DNA of 64,000 nt, taken from Vespula vulgaris. Its lineage: Eukaryota > Arthropoda > Insecta > Hymenoptera > Vespidae. The position numbers were made by a program, and so were the translations under genes. Position 1 is the stretch's first letter; each line of letters opens with the position of its first letter. Positions 13,142 through 27,190 of this stretch are shown here, piece after piece. The notes below the pieces were generated by a model. The model was not told where the DNA came from. It saw nothing but the letters and a program-made list of their open reading frames with translations, and did no database searches. The DNA lies in assembly GCF_905475345.1 (NCBI RefSeq), contig NC_066598.1, forward strand, positions 3,437,001-3,501,000. The letters run 5' to 3'.

Positions 13142-13759
13142 AGAAAAGAAAAAAAAGATATAATAGTAAAATTATATAATGATCATGTAATCGTTTTATC
13201 AATTTCATTTCATATTTAAAAATTTTTCTTAATATATGTTGAACGTATTTATTATTATTATTATTATTATTGTTGTTGTTGTTGTTGTTAATAATAATAA
13301 AAAAAATTGAAAATTGTAAAATTATTGCAATATTGCAATTTTCAATAAGCGTCTCAAAATGATAAAAACCAAAACGATTTATACAATTACTATTAAGAAG
13401 AAAATTGTATAATTGTTATTAATATCAAAATTCCATGACAATAAGATTATTTGCAAAATTAATTAAAATCGTTCAACAGTAATAAAACCAATATTCGTTG
13501 CACCCGTAATACGTATCCAATAATTAATCATTAATGATTTAATTATTCACACTTACACGTGTGTCTTAAGAAATATTATAAAATTGTTATTATCATCTCG
13601 TCATTGACATTCATTGATAAATAATTAATTATTTATAACACGTAATAAAAAAATTATCTATCTTAGAAAAAGAAAAAAAAAATTACGGAATACCAATAAA
13701 TTTTTATACAAAAAAAATAAATAAATAAAAGAGATAAAAAACAATTAAACAAGTCGACA

Positions 13760-13790
<31 letters not shown>

Positions 13791-13971
13791 GTTTCCAACC
13801 AATGTCCACATTGAAAAGTAAACATCAATAGAAGTAGTTAATGTCTTGTATTAATCAGCTGAAGAAGAAGCATCGTCGATGATGATGTCATTTTAATGAA
13901 CGAGGACACATAACAGAGAAAGCGACATACAATGCAACAGATAATTAGTACAAAGTCGTTCGCTGGAATAA

Positions 13972-14036
<65 letters not shown>

Positions 14037-14420
14037 ACTCTTTCTCCTTTTTTCTCTTTCTTTCTCACTCCTTCTCTGCCTCTCTCTCTCTCTCTCTCTC
14101 GCTCTCTCTAATTATCGGCACGTAATGAAAGTGTCGTTGCTGCTGACAGCAAAGAGCAATCATCGATGACGAAATGAACGGAATGAAGAACAACTACAAC
14201 TTATTTGAACAGAGAAAGTTGAAATCGTTTAGAAAACTAAGATAACTACGACTATGACTGTCCTTTTTCATCTAATGTCATTGATAAAAAGAAAAAAAAA
14301 AGAAATATATATAAACTCAATACTTTTTAATTTCCTTAAAAACGTTAGAAAGCTAAAAGACTGTTAGAATAGTTTCTCATCGGGTTAAATAAACTCTCTA
14401 AAAATATCATTAGAAAAATA

Positions 14421-14453
<33 letters not shown>

Positions 14454-14699
14454 TTGATGATGATGATGATGATGATGATAATGATGATGGTGATTATGAT
14501 GATTATGATGATGATGACGATGATGACGATGATGACGACGATGATGATGATGATCATTGCTTTTTCAATTAATAATTTTTTTGAAATCATTAAAAATACG
14601 TGTACAAGCAAGCTTGTACGTTAACAATATCTTTTTTTGTCGAAAAAAATAATCTAAAAAGTTCATGAACCAAAGAAAAAAGAAAATTAATAATGTAAT
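13142..14699. other. Intergenic, microsatellites
   Basis: AT-rich sequence with an ATT/GTT trinucleotide run (about 13248-13290), a long CT array (13976-14034, continuing as pyrimidines to about 14110) and a GAT array (14421-14552). The open frames here translate only the repeats. Nothing else recognised. Confidence 0.5.
14421..14552. repeat. GAT trinucleotide array
   Basis: About 44 imperfect GAT units with occasional GAC, GTT and GGT variants. The open frame over it reads poly-Met on the + strand and poly-Ile on the opposite strand. This is repeat translation, not a gene. Confidence 0.9.
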
Positions 14700-15440
14700 A
14701 ATAATGATGAAAGCATGGTTAATTTAATTTAATCAATTTAATTCGATTATTCAATTTTATTGAGATCATTAGAAACTTGAAAGAGTATATTAAGACCGTG
14801 ACAATTATTTTTCCTCGAATGATATAACCTAATAATAAAAAAAAAAATAAACAAACAGATAGATAGATATTATTTTTAATTACTATTAAAATTGCCAATT
14901 TTATTACTCAAATTCTAATCGTTAGAAAACTATACAAGAATTAAGGTCGCGATGGTACTTTTTCTTCTTGAAAGATGTCGCGAGGGAAAAAATGAAAAAA
15001 AGAAAAAATAAATCATAGTCATTACTTTCCCAATTGCCAATTTTCTTCTTCGATTCGAATGAATTAAACAACTAATTGCAAGCAAAACTACGAAAAAAAA
15101 AAAAAAAACTTCGTCGAGCGATATAACCTAAAAAATGTTCCGAGAAAAAGGAAACAAAATAAACGAATAACAACAATGATCGTTACATTTCCAATTGCAA
15201 TTCCAATTTTCTCATTAAATTCAAATCGTTAGAAAATCGAACAAACGAGAATTACGATCGTGACGATAATTGTCTTTTTTGAGAAATGTTAAAAACAAAA
15301 AAGAATGTTTTTTAAATAATAATAATAATAATAATAATAATAATTAACGGCCATTACTTTTCCAATTGCGAATTGAAAAATCGTCGAGTGGAAACGCATA
15401 AAGTCGATAACAATGTCGTTCGTAAACATTTAAAAAGAAA
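14700..15440. repeat. Diverged tandem repeat, ~140-170 bp unit
   Basis: About four to five degenerate copies. Anchors recurring in the same order are CATTACTTTCCAATTGC-type (near 14890, 15030, 15185, 15355), CGTTAGAAAA (14920 and 15227), a piece reading ATTACGATCGTGACGAT or a variant, and GATATAACCTAA (14821 and 15120). Copies are separated by A-rich or AAT-repeat tails. No coding potential is visible. Confidence 0.6.
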
Positions 15441-15595
15441 AGGAGCGTCGTTCGAACGATATCGTCTTTCTTTTAATTAGCGGAGAAGGAAATGAATCAT
15501 AAAGAAAGTAAAAAAAAAAAAGAAATAGAAAAAGATATAGCTCTTCGCAATCATTTGTATAAAAACGGGAAAACGTTGTTCTTTCACTGGATAGA

Positions 15596-15648
<53 letters not shown>

Positions 15649-16373
15649 AAGAAAGAGAAAGAGAGAGAGAGAGAGAAATAGTCCGATGACGAAAAGCGCA
15701 AGAAACGATGGTGAAACGTAAAACTAGAGAAACAGAGAGCTAGAGGGAGAAATAGAGAGAGAGAGAAAGAGACCAATGCAGGTGAGACAGCTATGTATGT
15801 ATATGCTACACATATGTAATGTAGAACAGCGCTAAAAACATCGAAAATACAGCCAGTATGGAAAGCACTTGCGATCGTGTGTGTTCTATAAAACGATCGT
15901 ATGCATTCTATATAAATAAATATATATATATATATATAATATGTATGTGTATATATATATATACACATATATTGTATATGTATATATGTGGATGTACATG
16001 TAATATACCCGTATGTAACGTTTATTTACGACACAGGAAACTTTCGATGAATATAATAAACACATTGATGTAGGTTTCCATATATATGTATGTGTGTGTA
16101 TGTGTGTGTGGGGGAAGAAAGAGAAAAGAAAAGAAAAAGAAAAAGAAAAGTAAAAGGAAACGAAAAAAGATTGATAGTTGAAACATCTAGACAGCCGAAC
16201 ATCTAGGAAGAAATAAAATGAAAATATAAATACCAGATGGAGATGAGAAGGACGGAGTTAGAGATAGAAAGATAGAAAGAAAGAGAGAGAGAGAGGGAAA
16301 GTGAGAGAGAGAGAGAGAGAGTGTGTGTATGAGAAAGAAAGAATAACGAAAGAAAGAAAGGGAAAAAAAACAT

Positions 16374-16405
<32 letters not shown>

Positions 16406-16631
16406 GCTGCCATCTCACCACCCCCGCCACAGGTAAAATCACTCACAGGAAATCTCACGTATGTAGAATATAAAATATTAATCGTCCGCGAGAGAATGGG
16501 CAAGATCTAATTTGAAAAAAACTCCGATGTTATTTTTATGAAATATTTAACGGAGATTAATGTCGATTTAAACTCTTAACATCTGGATATAACGTGGTAA
16601 CGGCTATAGAAAGAGGGAGAAACAAGGTGTC

Positions 16632-16800
16632 AACGAAGACGACGACAACGACGACGACAACGAAAACGACGAAAACGACGACAATAACGACAATAACGAC
16701 GACGACGACGACGACGATGACGACGACTACAATAACGACAACGACGACAATAACGACAACGACGACAATAACGACAACGACGACAACGACGACGACGTAC
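16632..16800. repeat. ACG/AAC trinucleotide array
   Basis: Long imperfect array of ACG, AAC and AAT triplets. Open frames across it read poly-Thr on the + strand, and poly-Val or Arg/Cys repeats on the other. Confidence 0.9.
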
Positions 16801-16934
16801 ATACGAGAGAGAGAGAGAGGAAACGCGTCTGTTTAACCTAGAAAAGGTAGCTCGTACTGCGCCGTATCGTAACGGCTGCCGCCGTTCTGTGTAGTAGACC
16901 TCAAACGAGAGAGACCGAAGGAGACCGAAAGAGA

Positions 16935-16981
<47 letters not shown>

Positions 16982-18443
16982 GAGAAAGAAAGAGAGAAAG
17001 AGAAATGTTCCAGGGACAGAGAGAACGACGTGGTGCCACCTGACAGACTCCGGGAAATTCGAGAAAACAAGATTTCCTGTTCCTTCGGACCATGCGCAAG
17101 AACTTTAATCGAATTTCGTCTAGACCTGCAAGACCCGTTGCCAGCACGCCAATGACCGCGAAGACCAATCAGAAGACAGTAAAACGCGCGGAATAATACG
17201 AGTCCGTTCGAATTTTCCTTCATCCTTGTCTGACCTAACCTTCTTTCTCCTAAACTCTAATTCTGGATAATATCATTGATTTCGAGTTCGAGTATTTGGA
17301 AGAGAGAAAAATATATATATATATATATGCGCGTGTATGTGTATGTTCAAAAAGAAAATACTCGTTGTATGATTGGATAAAAAAAGAACAAAAATGGCGG
17401 GAGAAGAAACGCTTCGATCACGTTGAGAAATTTGGTTTTCAATTAACCTTTTCCTTTCTCCGCGCTGATTTCTTTCTCTTTCGTTTTGGTTTTCTTCTTC
17501 TTCTTCTTCTTTCTTTCTTTTTTTTTTTTGTATATTCTTTACGAGGAAGAAAAGAGCTTAGAAACGTTTGTTCTTAGAATATTTTTCGAAAGGCGCCACA
17601 GTGCTTAAGAAACGTTTCAAAGGCGCATGTCGAACGACCGTTACTTTTTTTTCAGTTATCTTTTTCTATCTCCCTCCCGCCCTTTTTCCTAACCCTTCTT
17701 TTCTCTCTCTCTATCTCTCTCTTTCTTTTGAACGTAACATCAGGAACCAACTAAGAGCATCGGAAAAGTCGAATCTCGTTCGAGCGCGTCTAAACCATCC
17801 AAATTCAGATTTTTCTTAGTTCCTATCCCTTTTCTTATTCCCCGGGATTAATATAAAAAATATAAGGAAGATATGGAGCATGATATTACCTTTTGATACT
17901 CCTAATCGTTTTCTTTGGTGCGATTTAACGTGTGGATACGTAAGAGACACTTGTGGATTTATGCAAAATACTGTTGGGGAGTTAACGAACCGTTGCTCAC
18001 TCGCTTTTTTTCTAGAGCCAACTGATTTTCGACTCGAAGCGCTATCGTGGCGACATCTGGCGGCGATCTTACGCGGGACATTCAAATCCATATTTAAAAT
18101 CAATTTTTTCAAGAAATTATATATTTAAAATGTTCATTCTACTTTCGTAGAAATTTTACGATTGCTTTTTATAGATAATATAATAAATTAAAAATAAAAT
18201 TCTAACGATATCGAAGTTGTATTTTGTGATGTTATTGATACGGTAGGTGTTTATATTATCAATCGTGGGCAAATCAAATGAAGTATTAATATTTAATATA
18301 TCGGAAATAGTTTGTTTTATACGTGTATGTATAAATATCGTGATTTAAATAAAAAATAAATTGTAAAAATTTTATGAGAAATTTGAAAAAGGATTATTGA
18401 TTTTATCATGAATTTTTAATGTCTGTCAAGCACGCTTGCTCAT

Positions 18444-18449
18444 CACGTG
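18444..18449. promoter_or_regulatory. E-box upstream of BCCIP
   Basis: CACGTG palindrome 37 bp upstream of the BCCIP start codon, in sequence free of simple repeats. Family knowledge: bound by bHLH factors such as Myc/Max, USF or MITF. Whether it acts in promoter or leader is not resolved. Confidence 0.35.
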
Positions 18450-18486
18450 GTGGTGAACATAATAAACGTAGACGTATCGAGTGACA

Positions 18487-19692
18487 ATGGCTGCTCCGGT
18501 TAAAAAACGAGAAATTCAAGAAAATGTCGTAAAACGGGATGGTGACGATGAACCAGAATCTTCTGGTAGCGAGGATGACGAGCAAGAACAAGTGGGAGAA
18601 TCGGTAAGATATAAAATATAGTTTTTTTCCATAAAAATAGTTTCAGTTAGGAACTTAACCTAATCGTGACACGTGCAATTTATGATATCATTCTTATGTC
18701 GTATGTTTCATTGTTACTAAGCTATATTGATTAGTGTCATTTCGTTCGAAGTCTTAAATATATATTTTACTAACGTATAAGAGTGAAATTATTTGATGAG
18801 TCTAAAGATTCTTATTAATATATTCATAGGGTTTGGAAATCCAAGTAGATTTTGAAGGACGCAATCCGCAAGATCCAGATTATCATGGAATTAAAACATT
18901 ACTGCAGCAACTTTTTTTAAAAGCACATATAGATTTGGGTGGATTAACCGATTTTATAATCGCACAGAATTATATAGGATCTGTGGTGAAACAATCTGAA
19001 GATTTTGAAGGATCTGACGAGGAAGATGTAGAAGATACTTTCGATGTTTTTGGTATTACAACAGTAATAAATATAACTGATAGACAGGTAAGTAAACTAT
19101 ATGAAAACTGATTAATCATTTCTACAATCATTTAATAAAAAATCATTCCTAGAATCTTCCGTGCATACAACAATTAAGAGATTTATTGCAAGAATTATCT
19201 AGTGACCATGCCACCGATGCAGCTTACACTATGATAAAGAATGTACTTCAAAATGATTCGCAACCAATTGGTTTACTTATTAACGAAAGGTTCATTAACA
19301 TACCTGCCCAAATATCTATACCCCTTTTCGAAAACTTAATCTCGGAAATGAAACGTGCGAACAGTAGGAATATGCCATTTAACTTTTCATACTACATACT
19401 TATTTGTAAATTATACAAAATGGAGGATAAAAAGATTGGAACAAAAACAAAAAATAACAAGAAGAATAACAGTGCAACTCCAACGATTATATGGAGCAAT
19501 CCGGAAGAAGAAATATTTGCTGAAAAAGCTTTGATTAGTTTTGAATTTTCTGTTGAAAATGAATCAGATAGTGGTTTATCTGGAACATGGACTGAAACTG
19601 ACGATGAAATGAAGCCATACAGACGAGTATTACTATTTGAAGCTTCAACGTTGCAATCTATAATTAATACAATAAAAAACCAATTATCTTAA
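18487..19692 (+). CDS. BCCIP: BCCIP homolog (BCP1 family)
   Basis: Three coding exons: 18487-18603, 18830-19087 and 19153-19692. All junctions are GT-AG and phase 0, giving 304 residues, close to the roughly 310 of vertebrate BCCIP. The start ATG in ACAATGG is followed by a short basic stretch, then an acidic Glu/Asp-rich segment (about residues 19-38), as in the family. The BCP1/BCCIP domain follows, with the motifs VDFEGRNP, DYHGIKTLLQQLF and QPIGLLINERFINIPAQI. A second acidic patch lies near residues 88-103. Family knowledge: BCCIP binds BRCA2 and p21 in animals and acts in homologous recombination and 60S ribosome biogenesis; yeast Bcp1 is a nuclear chaperone of Rpl23. The gene converges on the shootin-like gene, with 469 bp between stop codons. 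No frame damage. Identification is by recall of family motifs. Confidence 0.93.
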
Positions 19693-20161
19693 TCTTGAAT
19701 TAGAGTAAATCTTTATATCACGAAACTCGCTTGGATTTCTACGGAAATATTAATATACTTTTCATTGTTAAGGTAATGATAAGCTTTGAAAAAAACACTT
19801 TTTCATACGTTTTTAAAAAAAAAAGAAAAGTAATACATGTAATTTAGATGATACGCTGGTACGTGTAACGAGCTTTTCATATTGCTTACTGCAAACTTTG
19901 AAATACATATATAAATCTTTTCCTTGATATTAATATCTTCTCATCCTATTCTTTATTTATTGCATTTTTATAAACGTTGACTTCTTACTTAAGATGCATC
20001 TAACAACAGTATAAAAAAAAAGGAAAAATACAGATTTTTTATAATAATATAAATAATACAGCCCTCCTTAGAGAGATATTCTTTATAATTTAAAAAACAA
20101 ACATTCTTCACTTAACTTATTAAATATTTTTTTTCTTTTCGTTTTTTTCCCCCTTCTTTAA
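19693..20161. other. Convergent 3' region BCCIP / shootin-like
   Basis: 469 bp between the two stop codons. An AATAAA signal on the minus strand (19952-19957) suits the shootin-like transcript about 205 nt after its stop. No canonical AATAAA was seen for BCCIP on the + strand, only variants. The 3' ends may therefore overlap. Confidence 0.45.
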
Positions 20162-23100
20162 TTACGTCTTTGTGTCAGTCACTTGAAGAAATTGTCTTGT
20201 CGGTTTAGCTCTTCTTCTCATTGTTCCCAATATATTGAGCATTTCTGATACAGCTGGTGGTGCAGTTTCTGCCTCTTGTCGTCTTTTTCTTTCCTCCTCT
20301 CTTTGTTTCTGTGATAAATATGTCGTAAATGATAATTCATAATAATCATACTTTGTATCACGCTATAATTATTACTTACATCCGTTTGCTTCAATGTGAA
20401 TCGTCCGCCTTTTATTTGATTAATAATATCATCGATGACTAAAACATAACAAAACAAAAAAAAAGGAAAAAAAAAAATGAAAGATAGTAAAAAGAATGTA
20501 AGCTTTATCAAAAAGTTATTTGTTTGATTCCCTACCAGGCTGTTGTGTGACAGCTGAAGTTTTCTTGGGAATTCCAAGCATACACTCCATATCGCTAACT
20601 GCATTAGACTCGGAATGCAATTTTTCTTTTGTTAACAACTTCATTGTTGCATTTCCAGTTGACTTGGATAAGGAAGGTAATGGTGGTGGTGGTGGGGGTG
20701 GGGGTGGAGGTGGTGGTAACAAAGACGGTGTAGGTCTAGCAATTTTCTCTTCCAATTCAATTATTTTCTCTTTCATAGTTCTAATAACATCTTCCAAATT
20801 GTCTACCGATCTCTCAGCTCTTTCAGCTCTTTGTTGCATGACATCCAACTCGGATTCAGCAAGTTTCAATTTTTCTTCAACTATCTCAAACTCTACATTG
20901 GATTCCTTCTCCTCTAACTTTTCTTGAAGCATCTGTATCTGTGATGCATGATTCTGTTGTTCCTCCTCCAATAGTCTTTTCAAGGACTCTACTTCTTGAA
21001 GGACAGTTAACAACCTTCCGTTTGGATCATCGCCAACTTCGGCCATTAAGAGAGCACTTTGATGAGCCAAAACGTTACGTTCTTTCTGTGCCTAGATCAA
21101 TAAAGAGTTATTCGTGAGATATACAACGATTTTCAAGAAAATAAAGCGGATATACGAAGGAAAAAAGGAGATGTGCCGTTTACTTTATCAGCTTCCAACT
21201 TCATTATTTTAGCTGTTTCTCTCTCACGATCGCATTGAGTCTTTAATGCTTGAACCTCTTTTGCTACCATCTTTGTCACTCTCTCCATATTTTCCTTTTG
21301 CATTTTCATCTCGTTTATCTTGTCGTCGGCTACGAATAAATAAAATATTTTCTTCACAATGTCGAAAATTTACTTGTTTCTAAGAATTAAGAAATATTGT
21401 AGAAATTTAAGTTCACAATAATAAATATCTCTTTTCTGAATCTTATATTAGAGGATCTAAATTTTACTGAAATTTTTTATAAATTAAATTAACAATTTTA
21501 TGATAATAAGTAATCCTATAAAATAAAGTAAAATTTGTTAACAATTTTTAATGATCTGATCTTCCTCGAGAAAGTCACATAATATTAGATTAATTAAAGA
21601 AATATTTATCAACTTATTTTTATACGATATCGTTCTTCTTTACAATGAAACATCTTGTATAAAATATAATACCTTTTTGTCTGAGTGTTCTTTCCTCTTC
21701 CAACTGAGTTGTCAAGAGTGTTATTTGTTCTTGCGCTTCGAATTCTTGCAATCGTGCTGAATTTAAATCGGTCTGGAGTTTAGCTATTTCTTGGCTTAGT
21801 TCTGTAAAGATATTTTTTCATTCATTTTTATGAAAGCTATATATAATTATATTTACACACACACACATATATATATAACAATAATTTCAAACATAACTAT
21901 AGTTTTATAAAAATATGAAATATAATGTATACATATTCGTTTACTTGATATATGTAATAATATATATCAAATAATAATATATTATACATACACATGTACA
22001 ATTATGATAATATTAAATTTTTTTTTCTTTTTCTTTTTATTACCTCTGACCGTTTCTCGAAGTTGATCTAAATCCTCGAAATTAGAATCGACTTCGTCGG
22101 TTATGTCGAGATCAACCGATCCTCCTGGATGAATTTGCAAATATTTTTGCGCTATAATCTGAGATTTTCGTTTCAACTCTCGATTTTGTTTATACCACTG
22201 AAAAAAATTCATAATAAATTTAAGAAATATTTTTAAATACAATTAATTTATATATACAAAATAACATATGAGCTTACTTCTGATGCCTGCTGCATAGCTT
22301 TATGCATTGCACCAGTTTCAACGTCATACTGACGTTTTAATTGCTCATATTCCTTACATACTGCTTCGGACACTGAAAAATATCATTTTTATTTCAATTA
22401 AAACTTAACTTAATTTGCTATAAATAATAATCATTAGAAATGTCCCATTTCATTTAAACGTCTTGATTTTTTTTTCCTTTTTTTTTATATATATATGAAA
22501 ATAATTCTTATGTTTCAAGTGATTTAATAATTTACTATAAATAATAATAATTTCTAGAAATGTTTCATTCGATACTTTCAATATCTCTCCTTTATTTTTG
22601 ACATAAGAATTTTTTTTATTACCTGTCCGTAATTTATTTAACTTTTCTTCTTTTTCCTGAACCTGCGATTGCAAAGTACCATTTTGCCTTTGCACTTGTT
22701 GATACTTTTTTTCCAAATCTGTGTGTTCCTTGTGTGCTGCAACAATCGTTGAATTAATAATCATTTTTTTTTTATATCATAATACAAAAAAAAATTTACA
22801 TAACGAATTAATCAATACAATATTATAATTAAACTCTCGATAATTCAATTTTAATAATTCGCTATTTTCTTATAAAGATAAACATTTATTTTTTATTGTA
22901 TTTATAATTCATTAAATCGTTATTTTAATTGTTAATAAAATAAAAAAAGAAAAATTAAATAGAAACGCGATTCCATTGAAATTTTATAATAAAAATTTTG
23001 TCACGAATATATTATATATACATCACGTGTCGAACGATACACCGAACGATTTATAGATCCGATCTAGGAAAACGATCGACATGCAACGGTCGGATATTTA

Positions 23101-24333
23101 TATTTATTAATTTTCAATCCGATCACGTTTTAAAGGCGTATGTGACTAATAAAACGTCATTGGCTTTGAATCCAGGAGTGCAAGAGTGAATCACAACGGA
23201 CGATATTATTTTTATATACAATATACACTGTCGCAGTTTAACCGTGAACTATAATCATGATCAATGCAATGTCGATTGCAAATAAGTTTGTCACTGAGAG
23301 AAACCAACATCTAATTGAATTCCGAATGACGTTACTACTCTCTGCATGGTTGACCTTAATCACGCTATATTCGGTTTGATTCACTACGTTAAAGAAAATA
23401 AATAAAATTGAAAAGGACAGAGACAAACAAGAAAAAAAAAGAATGTTTTTTCTTTTCTTTTTTTACAATTTCATCGACTTGTTAATTAATAAATGAAAGA
23501 CTGAATAATCAGTTATAAATTAAAGTAAATAAACTTAAAAAATGTTTTTAAAAAAAAAAAAAGAAGAGGGAATCAAAACAAAAGAAAACGAATTATTATT
23601 TTTTCTTTTCTCGTTCGATTTCACCGATCTGTTAATTAATGAATCACAAAAAACAAAACTCTGCAAGTAGTTATTAAAAATAAATGAAGTAAAACACTTG
23701 AAATCAAAAAAGAATAAAATATGAAGAATATAAGCAGAAACCATTTTAGATTTCTATTTCTTTTTGCTTGTTTTTCCTTATTAATAATCTGTTTATTAAT
23801 AAATCCTAAGGATGACTCAAGAATCATTTTATAAAATTTCAAATGAAAAGAAAAAAAATGTATTTCAACCAACCAGTTTCGCTTTTTTGTAATAACAATT
23901 TTCTTCTCTTTTCGGATTCCTCGTATTTACTTTTCCATTTGTTCTCGAGGAAACAATTGTTGGTGTTACTGTTACCATTGCCATTTAATTTCGGAAATGT
24001 ATAATCATTTTTTTTAAACGGATTAACTGGATTAGATTTCTCTTCGACATTTCGCATTTCTATACTGGATGTCGACAGATTGCTATGCTTTGATCTTAGC
24101 TGTACCGAAGCATCGAGTTTTTCAAAATTAGCTTTTTGAGCGGCCACTGAGGTTGTTCTACCAAGTTTTTCGAAAGAACCTCTTCTTATTGGAGAACATC
24201 GTTGTTCTTGTGGTTTTGCTTGGGCGTTCGTTATCCTCGGTACAGGAATGTGAGAATGAATCACGTTCGTTGCTGCTGTTGTCGTCCTCGGAGGTTCCGT
24301 GCTAAGAACTATGTTCAATTCTGTCTTGTTCAT
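20162..24333 (-). CDS. SHTN1: Shootin-1-like coiled-coil protein
   Basis: Nine coding exons, in coding order: 24333-23874, 22736-22623, 22372-22278, 22197-22044, 21801-21673, 21329-21184, 21091-20536, 20438-20380 and 20308-20162. Phases agree throughout, giving 619 residues (human shootin-1 is about 630). The ATG lies 13 nt after a good acceptor (poly-T then TTGAG), so a non-coding 5' exon lies further upstream. The N-terminal 150 residues are polar and low-complexity. Residues about 155-490 are near-continuous coiled coil, with the diagnostic SALLMAEVG (vertebrate SMLYMAKLG). A 12-proline run follows at about 492-503, then VIDDIINQIKGGRF and a C-terminal SEMLNILGTMRRR, matching the order in shootin-1. 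Family knowledge: links F-actin retrograde flow to L1-CAM adhesion (clutch) in axon outgrowth. The first donor is a weak GTTGGT. I inferred the exon chain by eye from splice sites. Confidence 0.88.
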
Positions 24334-27138
24334 GATCGCTATTTTCCTCAACAAAAAAAAAAAAAAAGGGAGAAAAAGAAAATTGAATTAAATTAAATTA
24401 AATTAATTCAAATTACGTTCGGAAATAAATTTAATATTACGCGTTTATATGCAATTGATTTTGTTTCTTTCTTTTATTTTTTCATCGTTCAATACGCTAA
24501 AGAAATTAGATGAATAAATTTTTATGATCATTTTATAAAAATGACGGACTATATGTATGTATGTATGTTAAGAATAGAATTTATTTTATCGTTTGACATA
24601 TGCAAAAGTTAATCAATAAATTATCTCGTCATTTATTTATCATCAAAATGTACAAATATGTGCAAGTAAAATTGTAAAGTTATAACTTAAGTCATTTTTT
24701 AACAACATGATTTTGAAAGTATATCAAAACAAAAAAAATGATTTAACATCAATAATATAAAATTAAAATGCACTTTATTGTTTAATATATATATATATGA
24801 AAGAGTGAATTAATCAATGATTTGATTACTTATTATATTTACCAAAATGGCAAATTATATATACATATGCGAACATAATCTCATTCATATATTTTTCTAT
24901 AATTACAATTTGAAATATATGAAAACAGATGATTAGAAATAGATCATCTATCACGATCGTTAAAAAAAAATGAAGCATGTCAATAACGATAGAAACTGAA
25001 CGCAAAAGAAAAAAATGAAGAGGTTTCTTCAATATATCTCAAATTTTATAAAAAAAATAAATAAATAAAATACAATAACAAACATTGAAAATCGTCACAC
25101 AAATTAGATACAATAACGAATTTAGGTTAACCCGATGTTGTTGAAAAAGTTCGTCACACTCGTAATATCGGGTTCAAGTAAAACTTAAAGTGCATGACCG
25201 CTAAAGTGTTAATAACATTTGTGTTTTCTAAAAATATACATACATATATGTATGCGTATGTATATGTGTATACATATCAAGCGCACCCCCGTGTTTCAGC
25301 CAAGTTGAAAATAGCAGCACTGTCAAAAGGTTCTCGTGACTAATCTCGATTCCACAACCGCTAACATATCGAGATAAGAAATCTACTTTTCTTCATAGAT
25401 AAAACTTTTTATAAGTATCCTAATCAATAAGAATGATGTAATATACAATTGCGGTCGCGATTGTTTTCATTTTATTTTATTTTTCTTCTTTTCTCGTTTT
25501 TCTTTTTTTTTTTGTTCTTTCGTTAGAATTTTCTAAATCAAACTATAGCAAATATAATTTGAAAAAAAAAAAAAAATCCCATCAGTATCTATGTATGTAT
25601 GTATGTATGTATGTACGTATGTATGTACATGTTGTTTTTTATTCAACAAATATAATTAGAAAAAATAAAAAGAAAAAAAGAAAGAAATTATATAAAATCT
25701 TTTATAAGAAATTTCGTCGATATAACAACTTGCGTATGTTTGCGTGGCGAACGAACGTACATGTGTGGTTAGGAAGAGAAGTCATGTTTATTTTGAAAAA
25801 AAATTGAAGAAGAGGAACTAAAAGAAAATTTCAATTCTAACTTAAAACTTTGGAAAATATACAAAGTTAGCACGTGTTATCGGACTACGCGGGAGTCAAA
25901 ATGATAATCATCATCATCTCCCACAGACCTTTTAACGTTAATTCGTCGGAATTCATGCGTCACTATACCACTATATATGTGTATACGCGTTCATTATAAC
26001 GGAACAGAAGAGACGTCATTTGGGAAATATCAACGTCTCGAGAACTCGTTAACGTTTAAGGGCTTAACCTATAAGATTCACCCATTGATAACGATAATAA
26101 TGATAACGATAATAATAATGACCCGACTTTCCTTTCATTTCACATTATAATTACTTTTCAAACCTAACCTAAAATATTCCAATGAAAAAAATTTCAACGG
26201 AGATAAGAGTAATTTTAAGAAAATAACGTCTTCCAAGTAACAGTTTTACAAAGCTTACTAAGTCGATAATTATCTTGAAATAATAGGTTTCGCGCTTCCT
26301 ACACGTTTGTGGCTTTTCAAATCTGCATATGTATGTATGTATACGTGGGTACACAAACGTACATATATATATGTACATACAAATATATGTGTTAAGATGA
26401 GTCATAAAACTCTTAGGAATTTTTATGATTCTAAAGAAATCTGTATTGATGAGAAAAAAAAAGAAAAGATAAAAGTTAAGATTGTTGTAAGTCGATCGTT
26501 CTCAAATTATATTTTCGTCATTCTATTTCGTTCACAAATTTACACTCTTGTCTTTATACTATAATGATCGATCGTCCTACTTTACTTTTTGTTTGTTCTT
26601 TTTCTTTTTCATTCTAGATCTATGTTCGTGCATTTAAACTAGTATTATACATACGTACGTGCATACATAGAAAGATAAAAATTTTCTAATCGATTTCGAT
26701 TCGAACCTTTCTTTTCTTTTATTTCCTAGGGTATAATTTCATTCCAACAATTTCATTGATATTATAAAATCATAGTTAAACGATACGTGTTCTGGTTTGT
26801 ATAGATAAAGATAAAATCTACGTCGTATTAGCATCTAAAGTCAAGAATCGACTTCCCCTTCACTTTCTCTCTTTTGCGTTATTAGACGACTAAAGATCGT
26901 AAAGATCGGCAAAACGTCGAAAGATCGGTATATATCGTTAAATTCTTTTGTCATTGAATGATTTTTACCGACACGTACGAAACTTAACGATTTATCCAAA
27001 TACATTTTCGAACGATCTTTTCATTTTTTTTAATAGATACACAAAGAAATAGAAATGGATATGTAAGGTTATGTATTCCTTGTGTATTCGTTTTTTCGAT
27101 AATTAAACTTATTGTTAGTTATTATAGTGTAATGTTAA

Positions 27139-27190
<52 letters not shown>

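Larger units (their letters stand above)
15441..18486. other. Intergenic, microsatellites, candidate BCCIP promoter
   Basis: GA arrays (15601-15634, 16940-16978), TA/TG stretches, an ACG/AAC trinucleotide array (16632-16800) and a moderately GC-rich part (16840-17240) with a CCAAT box near 17163. The last 450 bp before the BCCIP start contain a GGCGACATCTGGCGG block (18051-18065, weakly CTCF-like) and a CACGTG E-box (18444-18449). A BCCIP promoter probably lies here, but the start of transcription cannot be fixed. Confidence 0.4.

Noticed and set aside
16630..17223. Minus-strand frame of 197 codons
   Set aside because: Arg/Cys and Ser/Leu repeats from ACG and GA arrays; no conserved segment.
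18051..18065. CTCF site upstream of BCCIP
   Set aside because: At least two mismatches to the core consensus; kept only as a remark.
26160..26180. Interstitial insect telomere repeat (CCTAA)
   Set aside because: Only two units; expected by chance.
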